From: Sphingomonas sp. 8AM
GTDB lineage: Bacteria; Pseudomonadota; Alphaproteobacteria; Sphingomonadales; Sphingomonadaceae
Length of the DNA: 64,000 nucleotides
Direction: 5' to 3'
Assembly (NCBI RefSeq): GCF_902506455.1
Contig: NZ_LR733844.1
Location: 2,747,303 to 2,811,302 of the forward strand
Below the pieces are notes generated by a model. That model had not been told where the DNA came from. It saw nothing but the letters and a program-made list of their open reading frames with translations, and made no database searches. The translations under genes and the position numbers were made by a program. Below, piece by piece: positions 37,944 to 45,966 of this stretch; the first letter of the stretch is position 1; every line of letters begins with the position of its first letter.

Positions 37944-39293
37944 ATGTCCGACTTCGACTACGACCTTTTCGTCATCGGCGCCGGTTCAGGCGGCACGCGT
38001 GCGGCGCGCGTCTCCGCCGCGCATGGCGCGAAGGTGGCGGTGGCGGAGGAATATCGCGTCGGCGGCACCTGCGTGATCCGTGGCTGCGTTCCCAAGAAGC
38101 TGCTCGTCTACGGCGCGCATTTCGCCGAGGACCTGCGCGACGCGCGTCACTTCGGCTGGGACGTCCCCGATGACTGCGCCTTCAGCTGGCCGCGGCTGCG
38201 CGACAATGTGCTGAAGGAGGTGGATCGCATCAACAAGGCGTACACCACCACGATCGAAAGCTCGGGTGCGGAGATCATCCACCAGCGCGCCACCGTCTCC
38301 GGCCCCAACGAAGTCACGCTCGCCGACGGCACGAAGAAGACCGCGAAGACGATCCTGATCGCAGTCGGCGCCCATCCCGCAATCCCCGAATGCCCCGGCC
38401 ACGAACATGGCATCACCTCGAACGAGGCGTTCCATCTCGACGGCATCCCCAAGCGCATCCTGATCGCGGGCGCCGGCTATATCGCCAACGAATTCGCGGG
38501 CGTCTTCCATCAGCTCGGCGCGCACGTCATCCTGATGAACCGCACCAAGGAGATCCTGCGCGGCTACGACCTCCAGATTCGCGACCGGCTGCTCCAGATC
38601 AGCATGATGAAGGGGCTCGAGTTCCGCTTCGACGCCGCCTTCCAGGGGATCGACAAGGGCGAGGACGGCTGCCTCACCGTCCATATGTCGAACCACGAAC
38701 CGGTCACCGTCGACCTCGTGATGTTCGCCACCGGGCGCAAGCCGAACACCAATGGCCTCGGGCTGGAAACCGCCGGGGTGGAACTGGACGATCACGGCGC
38801 GGTCGTGGTCGACGACGACAACCGCTCGACCTGTGCGTCGATCTATGCGGTCGGCGACGTCACCAACCGTATCCAGCTCACCCCGATCGCGATCCGCGAA
38901 GGGCAGGCGTTCGCCGACAACATGTTCGGCGGCAAGGCGACCCGGGTCGATTACGATTGCGTTCCCAGCGCAGTGTTCAGCCACCCGCCACTCGCCGGCG
39001 TCGGCCTGACCGAGGCGCAGGCGCGTCAGAAGCTCGGCTCGGTAAAGGTCTATTCGTCGGACTTCCGCCCGATGAAGAACGTGCTTGCCGACCGCGACGA
39101 GCGCGCGCTCTACAAGATGGTCTGTGATGGCGAAACCGATCGCGTCGTCGGCATCCACATGATCGGACCGGACGTCCCCGAGATCATCCAGGCCGCCGCG
39201 GTTGCGGTGAAGGCCGGCCTGACCAAGGCGCAGTTCGACGCGACCGTGGCGCTACATCCGACGATGGCCGAGGAACTGGTGTTGCTGAAATAA
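37944..39293 (+). CDS. gor: Glutathione-disulfide reductase
   Basis: NADPH-dependent flavoenzyme that regenerates glutathione; 449 residues. The FAD-binding loop is FVIGAGSGGTRAARVSAAHG. The redox-active disulphide is Cys43/Cys48 in GGTCVIRGCVPKK. The second Rossmann loop GAGYIANEFAGV is followed by MNRTKEILRGYD, with arginines for the NADPH phosphate. YAVGDVTNRIQLTPIAIREG and the C-terminal LHPTMAEELV complete the fold; the C-terminal histidine (HPT) is the catalytic base. The C-terminus has MAEE where the usual motif is SSEE/TAEE, a minor variant. An R2 repeat follows. Confidence 0.95.
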   Translation: MSDFDYDLFVIGAGSGGTRAARVSAAHGAKVAVAEEYRVGGTCVIRGCVPKKLLVYGAHFAEDLRDARHFGWDVPDDCAFSWPRLRDNVLKEVDRINKAYTTTIESSGAEIIHQRATVSGPNEVTLADGTKKTAKTILIAVGAHPAIPECPGHEHGITSNEAFHLDGIPKRILIAGAGYIANEFAGVFHQLGAHVILMNRTKEILRGYDLQIRDRLLQISMMKGLEFRFDAAFQGIDKGEDGCLTVHMSNHEPVTVDLVMFATGRKPNTNGLGLETAGVELDDHGAVVVDDDNRSTCASIYAVGDVTNRIQLTPIAIREGQAFADNMFGGKATRVDYDCVPSAVFSHPPLAGVGLTEAQARQKLGSVKVYSSDFRPMKNVLADRDERALYKMVCDGETDRVVGIHMIGPDVPEIIQAAAVAVKAGLTKAQFDATVALHPTMAEELVLLK

Positions 39294-39318
39294 AGCCCCC
39301 GTCCTCCCCGCTTATTCC

Positions 39319-39410
39319 GTCATCCCCGCGAGGGCGGGGATCCAGACGCGCAGGTTCACGCACGGGCCGCACCGTCGGCGTATCTGGTTTCCTGCCCCCG
39401 CGGGAATGAC
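39319..39410. repeat. Palindromic repeat family R2, copy 4
   Basis: A 92-bp element from GTCATCCCCGCGAGGGCGGG to CGCGGGAATGAC with the core GCGCAGGTTCACG. It sits between the convergent gor and PaaI-thioesterase genes, where it could also serve as a bidirectional 3' hairpin. Confidence 0.85.
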
Positions 39411-39420
39411 GGGCCCGGGA

Positions 39421-39861
39421 TCACCCCACCGCGCCCCGCCCCACCGGGATCACCGCCGCCGTCATCCGTGCCAGGCACACCAACCGCTCCGCCTCGTCGG
39501 TCACCCGGATCGTCCACACCTGCGACGACCGTCCGCGCGCCTCGCTGATCGCGGTGGCAAAGACGAACCCCTCGCCGACCGGCCGCAGGTGGTTGGCGTT
39601 GATCTCCATGCCGACCGCGGCGGAGGTCGCCGGATCGAGCGTCGCCATCGCGGCGACCGACGCCACCGTCTCGGCCAGCGCGACCGAGGCACCGCCGTGC
39701 AGCCGCCCGTACGGCTGACGGGTGCGCTGGTCGACCGGCATCCGCGCGCGCAACCAGTCGTCCCCGGCGTCGACGAACGCGATCCCGAGGAAGCCCGGCA
39801 TCGACCCCGCACAGGCGGCGGTCAGCGCGTCGAGATCGAGAGGGGAATGCCAGATGCTCAC
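39421..39861 (-). CDS. PaaI-family hotdog-fold thioesterase
   Basis: A 146-residue single-domain hotdog thioesterase that hydrolyses acyl-CoA, often aromatic or hydroxyphenylacetyl-CoA in PaaI. The family signature is GRLHGGASVALAETVASVAA, in which the active-site region with HGG and the conserved glutamate is intact. INANHLRPVGEGFVFA follows. No export signal. Its ATG overlaps the stop of the preceding HExxH gene (ATGA), so the two are translationally coupled. The acyl-CoA substrate cannot be predicted. Confidence 0.9.
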   Translation of the reverse strand: MSIWHSPLDLDALTAACAGSMPGFLGIAFVDAGDDWLRARMPVDQRTRQPYGRLHGGASVALAETVASVAAMATLDPATSAAVGMEINANHLRPVGEGFVFATAISEARGRSSQVWTIRVTDEAERLVCLARMTAAVIPVGRGAVG

Positions 39862-40391
39862 GCGTGCTCTCCAAACGGCAGGATGGTCTCATAAAGCGCC
39901 AGCGCCGGGGCGCCCGGCACGATAGCCCCATGCCGCAACAGAAAGGCATGGCGGACGATCTCGGCCTGTTGCTCGAGGCCATAGCGCTCCAGCCGCCAAC
40001 CGGGGCGGATCGCATAATCGTAGCGGCAGAACGGATGACGCTTCAGCGGCAGGAAGATGCCGCGCTGGTGCTGCCAGATGTGGCACAGCTCATGGATGAA
40101 CAGCCCCTGCAGATCGAGCGAGGCGGCGGCGAAATCCTCGCACCACAGATCGCCCTTCGGATGAAAGTGGATGCAACCGCGCGGCGCCATCACCACGTCG
40201 CGCGGCTGGAAGAACGCCCATTTCCGGTTCGCCAGCCGCACCGCCCCATAGTCGATCGCATCGCCGTACATCGACCGCGCCAATGCGACCTCCGCCGGCG
40301 TCAGGGGCCGCTGATCCCTTATATCCCTATCTCCGCGAGCAGCAGGAACGGGCTCGTTCCGATACGACGATGACAGGAACACTCCAGCCAC
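39858..40391 (-). CDS. 'Vgr-related' HExxH-motif metallopeptidase-like protein
   Basis: A protein of up to 177 residues from the sphingomonad family annotated as 'vgr-related'. It shows RPLTPAEVALARSMYGDAIDYGAVRL, the conserved KWAFFQPRDVVMAPRGCIHFHP, and a zinc-peptidase-like motif FIHELCHIWQHQRG, with HExxH (HELCH). The closing YGLEQQAEIVRHAFLL is also typical. No signal peptide. The name reflects weak resemblance to Vgr and implies no secretion function. The start is uncertain, because the only in-frame ATG/GTG codons place its first 73 bp inside the upstream reading frame. Confidence 0.75.
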   Translation of the reverse strand: MAGVFLSSSYRNEPVPAARGDRDIRDQRPLTPAEVALARSMYGDAIDYGAVRLANRKWAFFQPRDVVMAPRGCIHFHPKGDLWCEDFAAASLDLQGLFIHELCHIWQHQRGIFLPLKRHPFCRYDYAIRPGWRLERYGLEQQAEIVRHAFLLRHGAIVPGAPALALYETILPFGEHA

Positions 40392-40606
40392 ACGATCGAC
40401 AATCCGCCGAGTACGATCGGGAAGGCGATGCCGAGCGCGGCGATCATGTCGACCCTCTCGCGACCACCATAATGAAGCACGATCAGCGCAGCGATGGCGG
40501 CGATCACCATTTCAGTGAGGAGCGTCAGAACGAAGCGAAGAACCGCCGGCCGGCCGCTCAGCTCCTCATCCGGCGGCCGAAAGCCCGGCTCACTCCGGGG
40601 CGACAT
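40319..40606 (-). CDS. Small two-helix membrane protein
   Basis: A 95-residue protein. After a charged leader (MSPRSEPGFRPPDEELSGRP) come two hydrophobic helices: VLRFVLTLLTEMVIAAIAALIVLHY and MIAALGIAFPIVLGGLSIVWL. The C-terminal tail has a CSCHRR motif. The start ATG overlaps the end of the copper chaperone gene by 17 bp, which suggests coupling. Its 3' end overlaps the downstream gene by up to 73 bp in another frame, so either this gene or the long form of its neighbour may be wrong. No family recognised. Confidence 0.5.
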   Translation of the reverse strand: MSPRSEPGFRPPDEELSGRPAVLRFVLTLLTEMVIAAIAALIVLHYGGRERVDMIAALGIAFPIVLGGLSIVWLECSCHRRIGTSPFLLLAEIGI

Positions 40607-41030
40607 CGCCCGCCGCGATCACCTTCGCCTCGACCTTCGCCACCGCGCCATCGGCGAAGCGCAGCGTCAGCGGCACCCGCGACCCCGCTTGCGCACTCTG
40701 AGGCAGGTCGAACAGCATCACGTGCCGCCCGCCTGGCGCGAAGGAGACATCAGTTTTCGCCGGGACCGGGACCGTTGCCAGCGACTCCATCGTCACCATG
40801 CCGCTGGTGGTCATCCGGCTGCCATGCATTTCTGCGCGGGATACGCCCGGCGCTTCCACGCGAACCAGCGTCGTGTCCTTCGCCCCGCCGCGCAATGCGA
40901 AATAGCCCGCCGCAGGCCGACCCGGCACCGCCGCCAGCCGAACATAGGCGTCATCGGCGACCGGTGCCGCTGCCTGCGCCGAACATCCCGCCGCCGCGAG
41001 GATCAAAGCTGCCATCGTCAAGCGGCGCAT
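40590..41030 (-). CDS. PCu(A)C copper chaperone, lipoprotein
   Basis: A 146-residue periplasmic copper(I) chaperone that delivers copper to the CuA site of cytochrome oxidase. The N-terminal ALILAAAGCSAQ is a lipoprotein signal with lipobox cysteine at residue 16. The beta-sandwich carries the copper ligands of the family: AEMHGSRMTTSGMVTM and, further on, GGRHVMLFDL, giving the H(M)-X10-M-X21-H-X-M pattern. YFALRG is another hallmark strand. It heads a short gene string with the two-helix protein and 'vgr-related' gene. Confidence 0.92.
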   Translation of the reverse strand: MRRLTMAALILAAAGCSAQAAAPVADDAYVRLAAVPGRPAAGYFALRGGAKDTTLVRVEAPGVSRAEMHGSRMTTSGMVTMESLATVPVPAKTDVSFAPGGRHVMLFDLPQSAQAGSRVPLTLRFADGAVAKVEAKVIAAGDVAPE

Positions 41031-41149
41031 GGTCGTCTCTCCCGTCACCGGACCGGATGTACGGTCGCGTCGCCGCGCGGGCAAGCACCGCTGCGCATGG
41101 AAGACGTGCAGCAGCGGTCGTCCGTGTCTGCCCCACTGGAGCGGGTGCT

Positions 41150-43570
41150 TCACGTGCTTCGCCGCGCATCCGCGTTCTTGGTCCGCAACGTCGGCGCGGC
41201 CGCGGCAGGATCGTCGGGCCAGGGATGGCGCGGATAGCGGCCGCGCATCTCGCGCGCGACGTCGCGCCAGCTCCCCTGCCAGAAGCCCGGCAGATCACGC
41301 GTCGTCTGGATCGGTCGTCCCGCCGGCGAGGTGAGCGACAGCACCAATGGCACGCGCCGTTCCCCGACCATCGGATGCTCGGCCAGCCCGAACAACGCCT
41401 GTACGCGCAGTTCGACGGTTGGCCCGGCCTCAGCGGCATAGTCGATCGCATGTGTCGAGCCGGCCGGGCTGGTGAAGTCGGCCGGCGCGAGCCGGTCGAT
41501 CTGGCGCAGCGCGTCCCAGCCGAGTAACATGCGCAGCGCCTCGGTCAACGCGCCCGACGTGATCGCATCGAGCCGGCGCTTGCCCGCCACCAGCGCCGGC
41601 AGCCACTCGTCCAGCCGCTCGACCAGCATGGCATCGTCGATCGGCACACCCGCATAGGCGGCCCGCGTTCGTAGCGCCCGCGCGCCCGCCGACCACGGCA
41701 AGAGCTCCACGCCATGCGTCCGCACGCCCTCGACGAGCGCCGCCGCGATGACCGCCGGGTCCGCCTGGCTGTCCGGCCCGCTCGACACACGGATCGCGCC
41801 GATCCGCCGCTCGCGCAACGGCTGGACGCCGCCCGTGGCCGGATCGAACACCGCCGTCCGCTTGGTCTCGATCCGTTCGGCGAACAACGTCTCGACCTCA
41901 GCGGCATCGATCGCCGCGCCCGACAGGATGCGTGCGCCCGCCGCCATCCCCTGCGTCTCCGCAACCGCCAGCCATTCCGCGCGCGCCAGCGACGACGCCG
42001 CATCGAGCCGGAACCCGCGCCCGCCCGCCGATACCCAGCGCTCGCCGCTCGCATCGCGCCGCCGCGCCACCCGGTCGGGGAAGGCCAGCGCCACGCACGC
42101 CGCGATCGTGTCGCCGCTGTCGTCGCGCCCCGCCATCGCCGCCCAGCGCTTCGCCAGCCCGCGCGCATTTTCCGCCTTGGGCGAGCGCTCGCCGCGCCAG
42201 CGCCGCAGCCGCAGTTCGAGGTCGGCGTCCTGCCCGCCCAGTCCGCGCTCCTGCAACAGCACCGCAATCTCGGCGGCCAGCCGCTTGTCGCCCGCGCGCA
42301 GCAGCATATGCGCCAGCCGCGGCGTCATCGGCAGCCGCGCGATCTTGCGACCCTGCGCGGTCGGTCGCCCGTCCGCGTCGATCGCCCCCAGCCCGAACAG
42401 CCGCGCGCGCGCCTCGTCAATCGCCACCGCGGGCGGCGCGTCGATCCAGCGCAGCGCGCGCGGATCGGCCACCCCCCACAGGGCGCACGCCAGCACCAAC
42501 GCCGACAGATCGGCCTCGAGGATCTCCGGCGGATCAAAGCGCGGGATGCCCGCGGTCGCCGCCGCCTCCCACAAGCGATAGGCGACCCCCGGCCCCTGCC
42601 GCGCCGCACGACCGGCGCGCTGCGTCGCTGCCGCCTGGCTCGCGCGCTCGGTCACCAGCCGCGTCATCCCCGCGGCGCGATCATAGCGCGGGCGGCGTGC
42701 CAGCCCGCTGTCGATCACCACACGGATACCGTCGAGCGTCAGGCTGGTCTCCGCGATCGAGGTCGCCAGCACCAGCTTGCGCGCGCCATCCGGCTCGGCA
42801 CGGATCGCCAAGCGCTGCGCCGCCGGATCGAGGCTCCCGTGCAGCCGGTGCAGCCGAACGCCCGGTACGTCGCCGATCCGCTCGGCGGTGCGCTCGATTT
42901 CGGCGACGCCGGGCAGGAAGGCGAGCACCCCGCCCGCCTCTTCGGCGAGCGCGCGGCGGACCGCCGCTGCCATCGAGTCCTCGATCCGCGCCTCGACGGC
43001 GCGACCGATATGCCGCAGCTCAAGCGGATGGCTGCGCCCCTCGCTCTCGATCACCGGCGCATCGTCCATCAGCGCCGCAAAGCGCGCGCCGTCCAGCGTC
43101 GCCGACATCGCCACCACGCGCAGATCGGGCCGCAGCCCGGCCTGCGCGTCGAGCGCCAGCGCCAGCCCGAAATCACCATCGAGGCTCCGCTCGTGCACTT
43201 CGTCGAACAGGATCGCCGAGATGCCAGTCAGCTCAGGATCGTCCTGCAATCGCGCGGTAAGAATGCCCTCGGTCACGACGGTGACGCGCGTCGCCGCCGA
43301 CCGCTTCGTATCGAGCCGCGTGGCATAGCCGAAGGTACGCCCGACCGGCTCGTCGGCCTGCGCGGCCATCCGCTCGGCCGCCGCGCGCGCGGCCAGCCGG
43401 CGCGGGCTCGTCACCAGCACCTCGCCGCTGCACCACGGTTCACCGATCAGTGCCGGCGCGACCGCAGTAGTCTTCCCCGCCCCCGGCGGCGCCACCAGTA
43501 CCGCCGATGACCGCTCGCGCAGCGTGGCGAGCAGCTCGGGCAGCACGGCATGGATCGGCAGCGAGGTCAC
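41150..43570 (-). CDS. hrpB: ATP-dependent helicase HrpB
   Basis: An 806-residue DEAH-type RNA helicase of the HrpB family. Walker A is APPGAGKTTAV, motif Ia is SPRRLAARAAAERMA, the DEVH box is LFDEVHERSLDGDFG, and motif III is MSATLDG. The helicase C domain has VLATSIAETSLTLDGI and QRAGRAARQGPGVAYRLW. The HrpB-specific C-terminal region follows (YAAEAGPTVELRVQALFGLAEHPMVGERRVPLVLSLTSPAGRPIQTTRDLPGFWQGSW). Start taken at GTG 43570, which gives the usual TSLPIHAVLPELLATL N-terminus. Function in most bacteria is unclear. Confidence 0.93.
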   Translation of the reverse strand: MTSLPIHAVLPELLATLRERSSAVLVAPPGAGKTTAVAPALIGEPWCSGEVLVTSPRRLAARAAAERMAAQADEPVGRTFGYATRLDTKRSAATRVTVVTEGILTARLQDDPELTGISAILFDEVHERSLDGDFGLALALDAQAGLRPDLRVVAMSATLDGARFAALMDDAPVIESEGRSHPLELRHIGRAVEARIEDSMAAAVRRALAEEAGGVLAFLPGVAEIERTAERIGDVPGVRLHRLHGSLDPAAQRLAIRAEPDGARKLVLATSIAETSLTLDGIRVVIDSGLARRPRYDRAAGMTRLVTERASQAAATQRAGRAARQGPGVAYRLWEAAATAGIPRFDPPEILEADLSALVLACALWGVADPRALRWIDAPPAVAIDEARARLFGLGAIDADGRPTAQGRKIARLPMTPRLAHMLLRAGDKRLAAEIAVLLQERGLGGQDADLELRLRRWRGERSPKAENARGLAKRWAAMAGRDDSGDTIAACVALAFPDRVARRRDASGERWVSAGGRGFRLDAASSLARAEWLAVAETQGMAAGARILSGAAIDAAEVETLFAERIETKRTAVFDPATGGVQPLRERRIGAIRVSSGPDSQADPAVIAAALVEGVRTHGVELLPWSAGARALRTRAAYAGVPIDDAMLVERLDEWLPALVAGKRRLDAITSGALTEALRMLLGWDALRQIDRLAPADFTSPAGSTHAIDYAAEAGPTVELRVQALFGLAEHPMVGERRVPLVLSLTSPAGRPIQTTRDLPGFWQGSWRDVAREMRGRYPRHPWPDDPAAAAPTLRTKNADARRST

Positions 43571-43616
43571 GGGCGGGTCTGTGGCAGATCGGCGCGGGGT
43601 TGAGAACCGCCCCATC

Positions 43617-43753
43617 CCCGTCGCCCCTGCGCAGGCAGGGGCCCATGTCTGTGGAGTGGGAGTGAGGGGCTGACACGAGCACGCTGCACTTGTGTCAGAG
43701 GCTCATCCCCGGCCGAGACAGACATGGGCCCCTGCCTGCGCAGGGGCGACGGG
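43617..43753. repeat. Palindromic repeat family R4: perfect 36-bp inverted repeat
   Basis: Arms 43617-43652 and 43718-43753 are perfect reverse complements over 36 bp, enclosing a 65-bp loop. The arms contain CCTGCGCAGGCAGGGGCCCA. The loop sequence is not palindromic. It occupies the gap between the adenosine kinase and hrpB genes. No second copy was seen in this window. Confidence 0.9.
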
Positions 43754-43780
43754 ACCGGTCTGTTCATCGCCGCCCGGTAG

Positions 43781-44773
43781 TCACACCCCCGCCGTGATCG
43801 CCTTCAGATCGACGATCGGCCGCGCGCCGAAATGCTGGATGACCTCCGCCGCACAGATCGCGCCGAGCGTCAGCGACGCCTCCAGCGACTTGCCCTGCGC
43901 CTGCCCGTGGAGGAAGCCCGCCGCGAACAGGTCGCCCGCGCCGGTCGTGTCGACCACCTTGTCGATCGGCTGCGCGGGCACCACGACGCGCTCGCCGCCC
44001 GCCACCGCCATAGCGCCGCGCTCGGCCAGCGTGACGACGACCAGCGGCACCTTGCCCTGCACCGCCGCCACCGCCGCATCGACCGTATCGGTCTGCGTCA
44101 GGAACATGATCTCGGTCTCATTGGCGAACAGCACGTCGATCAGCCCCTGATCGATCAGCGCGTGGAACGCCTCACGATGCCGGTCGATCACGAACTCGGC
44201 CGACAGCGTGAAGGCGACCTTGCGCCCCGCGCCACGCGCGATGTCGATCGCGGCGCGCATCGCCGCGCGCGGCTCTTCCGGGTCCCACAGATAGCCTTCG
44301 AGATACAGGTAGCGCGCATCCGCGATCAGCCCGGCGTCCAGCGCCTCGGCCGGCAGATAGTGCGACGCACCCAGAAAGGTGTTCATCGTCCGCTGCCCGT
44401 CGGGCGTCACGAAGATCAGGCAACGCCCGGTCGTCGGCGCACCGGCGCGCGACGCGGTGTCGAAGCGGATGCCCGCCGCGCGGATGTCGTGCGCGAACAC
44501 CTCGCCGAGCTGGTCGTCGGCGACCTGCCCGATGAAGGCGCACTGGCTGCCCAGCGCCGCCATCCCCGCGATCGTGTTCGCAGCCGACCCGCCCGACACT
44601 TCCTGCCCCGGTCCCATCTTCGCGTAGAGCGCGTCGGCCTCCTCCGGCGAGAAGACCAGCGCCATCGCGCCCTTGGTCATGCCGTTCGCGGCGATGAACG
44701 CATCGTCGGCGGGCGAGAGGATGTCGACGATGGCATTGCCAATCGCGACCACGTCATAGCGGGGTTCGGTCAA
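43781..44773 (-). CDS. Adenosine kinase (PfkB family)
   Basis: A 330-residue ribokinase-family sugar kinase. N-terminal VVAIGNAIVDILSPADDAFI and the substrate motif SGGSAANTIAGMAALG fit adenosine kinase rather than ribokinase. The anion hole and catalytic base lie in DTTGAGDLFAAGFLHG, and the ATP site is marked by VVVTLAERGAMAVAGG. It phosphorylates adenosine to AMP, so it would use the adenosine released by AhcY and pass AMP to the adenylate pool. It stands alone, divergent from an EI24-type gene. Confidence 0.9.
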   Translation of the reverse strand: MTEPRYDVVAIGNAIVDILSPADDAFIAANGMTKGAMALVFSPEEADALYAKMGPGQEVSGGSAANTIAGMAALGSQCAFIGQVADDQLGEVFAHDIRAAGIRFDTASRAGAPTTGRCLIFVTPDGQRTMNTFLGASHYLPAEALDAGLIADARYLYLEGYLWDPEEPRAAMRAAIDIARGAGRKVAFTLSAEFVIDRHREAFHALIDQGLIDVLFANETEIMFLTQTDTVDAAVAAVQGKVPLVVVTLAERGAMAVAGGERVVVPAQPIDKVVDTTGAGDLFAAGFLHGQAQGKSLEASLTLGAICAAEVIQHFGARPIVDLKAITAGV

Positions 44774-44859
44774 ATCACGGTTCCTGGCAGCGGGGAAAGC
44801 GCCCGACTAGAACGCGGTCGCGGCTTGCGCAACGGCCAAGCGTGGCGCATCGCAAGGTC

Positions 44860-45528
44860 ATGGTGCGCGCATTCTGGCTATCGGTGCAGCAACTCGGCGA
44901 CCCCGCGATCCTGCGCGTGCTCGCGCTGTCGCTGGCAATCACGCTCGGCGTCTTCATCGCGCTCGGCGCCGGGGCATGGTGGCTGATCGACGCGGCGCTG
45001 GCCGGGGTGAGCTGGCACGGCGCGCTCGCCGGAATCGCCGCGACGATGCTGACCGTCCTCGGCGGCTGGCTGCTGTTCCGCGCCGTGGCGATGCTGGTCG
45101 TCGCCCTGTTCGCCGATACGATCGTCGCCGCGGTCGAGCGGCGGCATTACCCGCAGGCGCTGGCCAGCGCGCGCCCGGTGTCGCTGGCGCGCGGATTGCG
45201 GATGGGGCTCGCTTCGGCGGGACGGTTCATCGCGGTCAACCTGCTTGCCGCCCCGGTCTATGTCGCGCTGCTCGTCACCGGGGTCGGCACCGCGGCGGCG
45301 TTCTTCGTCGTCAACGGCTGGCTGCTCGGGCGCGACCTCGGCGAGATGGTCGCGGCGCGCCACCTGCCCGCTGCGGCGATGCGAGACTGGCGCGCGGCGA
45401 CCGCCGGGCAGCGCTTCGTGCTGGGACTTGCCGCGACCGGGCTGTTCGTGGTTCCGCTGCTCAACATCCTCGCGCCCCTGCTGGGCGCGGCGATGGCGAC
45501 GCACCTTTTCCACGGAACCCGCCGATGA
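44860..45528 (+). CDS. EI24/CysZ-like membrane protein
   Basis: A 222-residue integral membrane protein of the EI24 (etoposide-induced 2.4) / CysZ superfamily. It starts with the family leader RAFWLSVQQLGDPAILRVLALSLAITLG. About six hydrophobic helices follow, including LARGLRMGLASAGRFIAVNLL and the conserved FFVVNGWLLGRDLGEMVAARHL. CysZ transports sulfate, but most alphaproteobacterial EI24 proteins are uncharacterised. Start at ATG 44860 is preferred over GTG 44842. Its stop codon overlaps the ATG of the following lipoprotein gene. Confidence 0.85.
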   Translation: MVRAFWLSVQQLGDPAILRVLALSLAITLGVFIALGAGAWWLIDAALAGVSWHGALAGIAATMLTVLGGWLLFRAVAMLVVALFADTIVAAVERRHYPQALASARPVSLARGLRMGLASAGRFIAVNLLAAPVYVALLVTGVGTAAAFFVVNGWLLGRDLGEMVAARHLPAAAMRDWRAATAGQRFVLGLAATGLFVVPLLNILAPLLGAAMATHLFHGTRR

Positions 45529-45899
45529 AGCCCCTCGCCTCCGCCGCGTTGCTGCTCCTGCCCCTGCTGGCCGGATGCGCCACGACCACCGCACAACGCC
45601 CCGCGGTGGCGCGCGCAATCCCGGTCGCCCTGCCGACGCTGGGGCTCGAGGCGGTGATGGGCCAGGATGCCGCGCACCTGACCAGCACCTTCGGCCAGCC
45701 CGACGCCGATGTCCGCGAGGGCAGCGCGCGCAAGCTGCAATTCTCCAGCGCGATCTGCATCCTCGACGCCTATCTCTACCCCGCCGCCGACCGCGCCGAA
45801 CCGCACGTTACCTGGGTCGATGCCCGTCAACGCGACGGCAGCAGCATCGATCGCGCCAGCTGCGTCGCCGCGCTGACCCGCCGGACCGGTGGCAGATAG
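45525..45899 (+). CDS. Small lipoprotein, BamE/OmlA-like appearance
   Basis: A 124-residue lipoprotein. The signal ASAALLLLPLLAGCATT has a standard lipobox with the acylated cysteine at residue 18. The mature part is a compact alpha/beta domain, GLEAVMGQDAAHLTSTFGQPDADVREGSARKLQFSSAICILDAYLYP, in which the helix-then-beta pattern and FGQPD turn resemble the SmpA/OmlA fold. Two cysteines (ICIL and ASCVA) could pair. It overlaps the EI24-like gene by ATGA, so the two probably work together at the envelope. Family not firmly identified. Confidence 0.78.
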   Translation: MKPLASAALLLLPLLAGCATTTAQRPAVARAIPVALPTLGLEAVMGQDAAHLTSTFGQPDADVREGSARKLQFSSAICILDAYLYPAADRAEPHVTWVDARQRDGSSIDRASCVAALTRRTGGR

Positions 45900-45966
45900 C
45901 GCGAACATCCTCGTTGAGCGCGGGCGCCTCTCCCCCTAACCTTTGGGAAACGGGGGAGGATACGAC

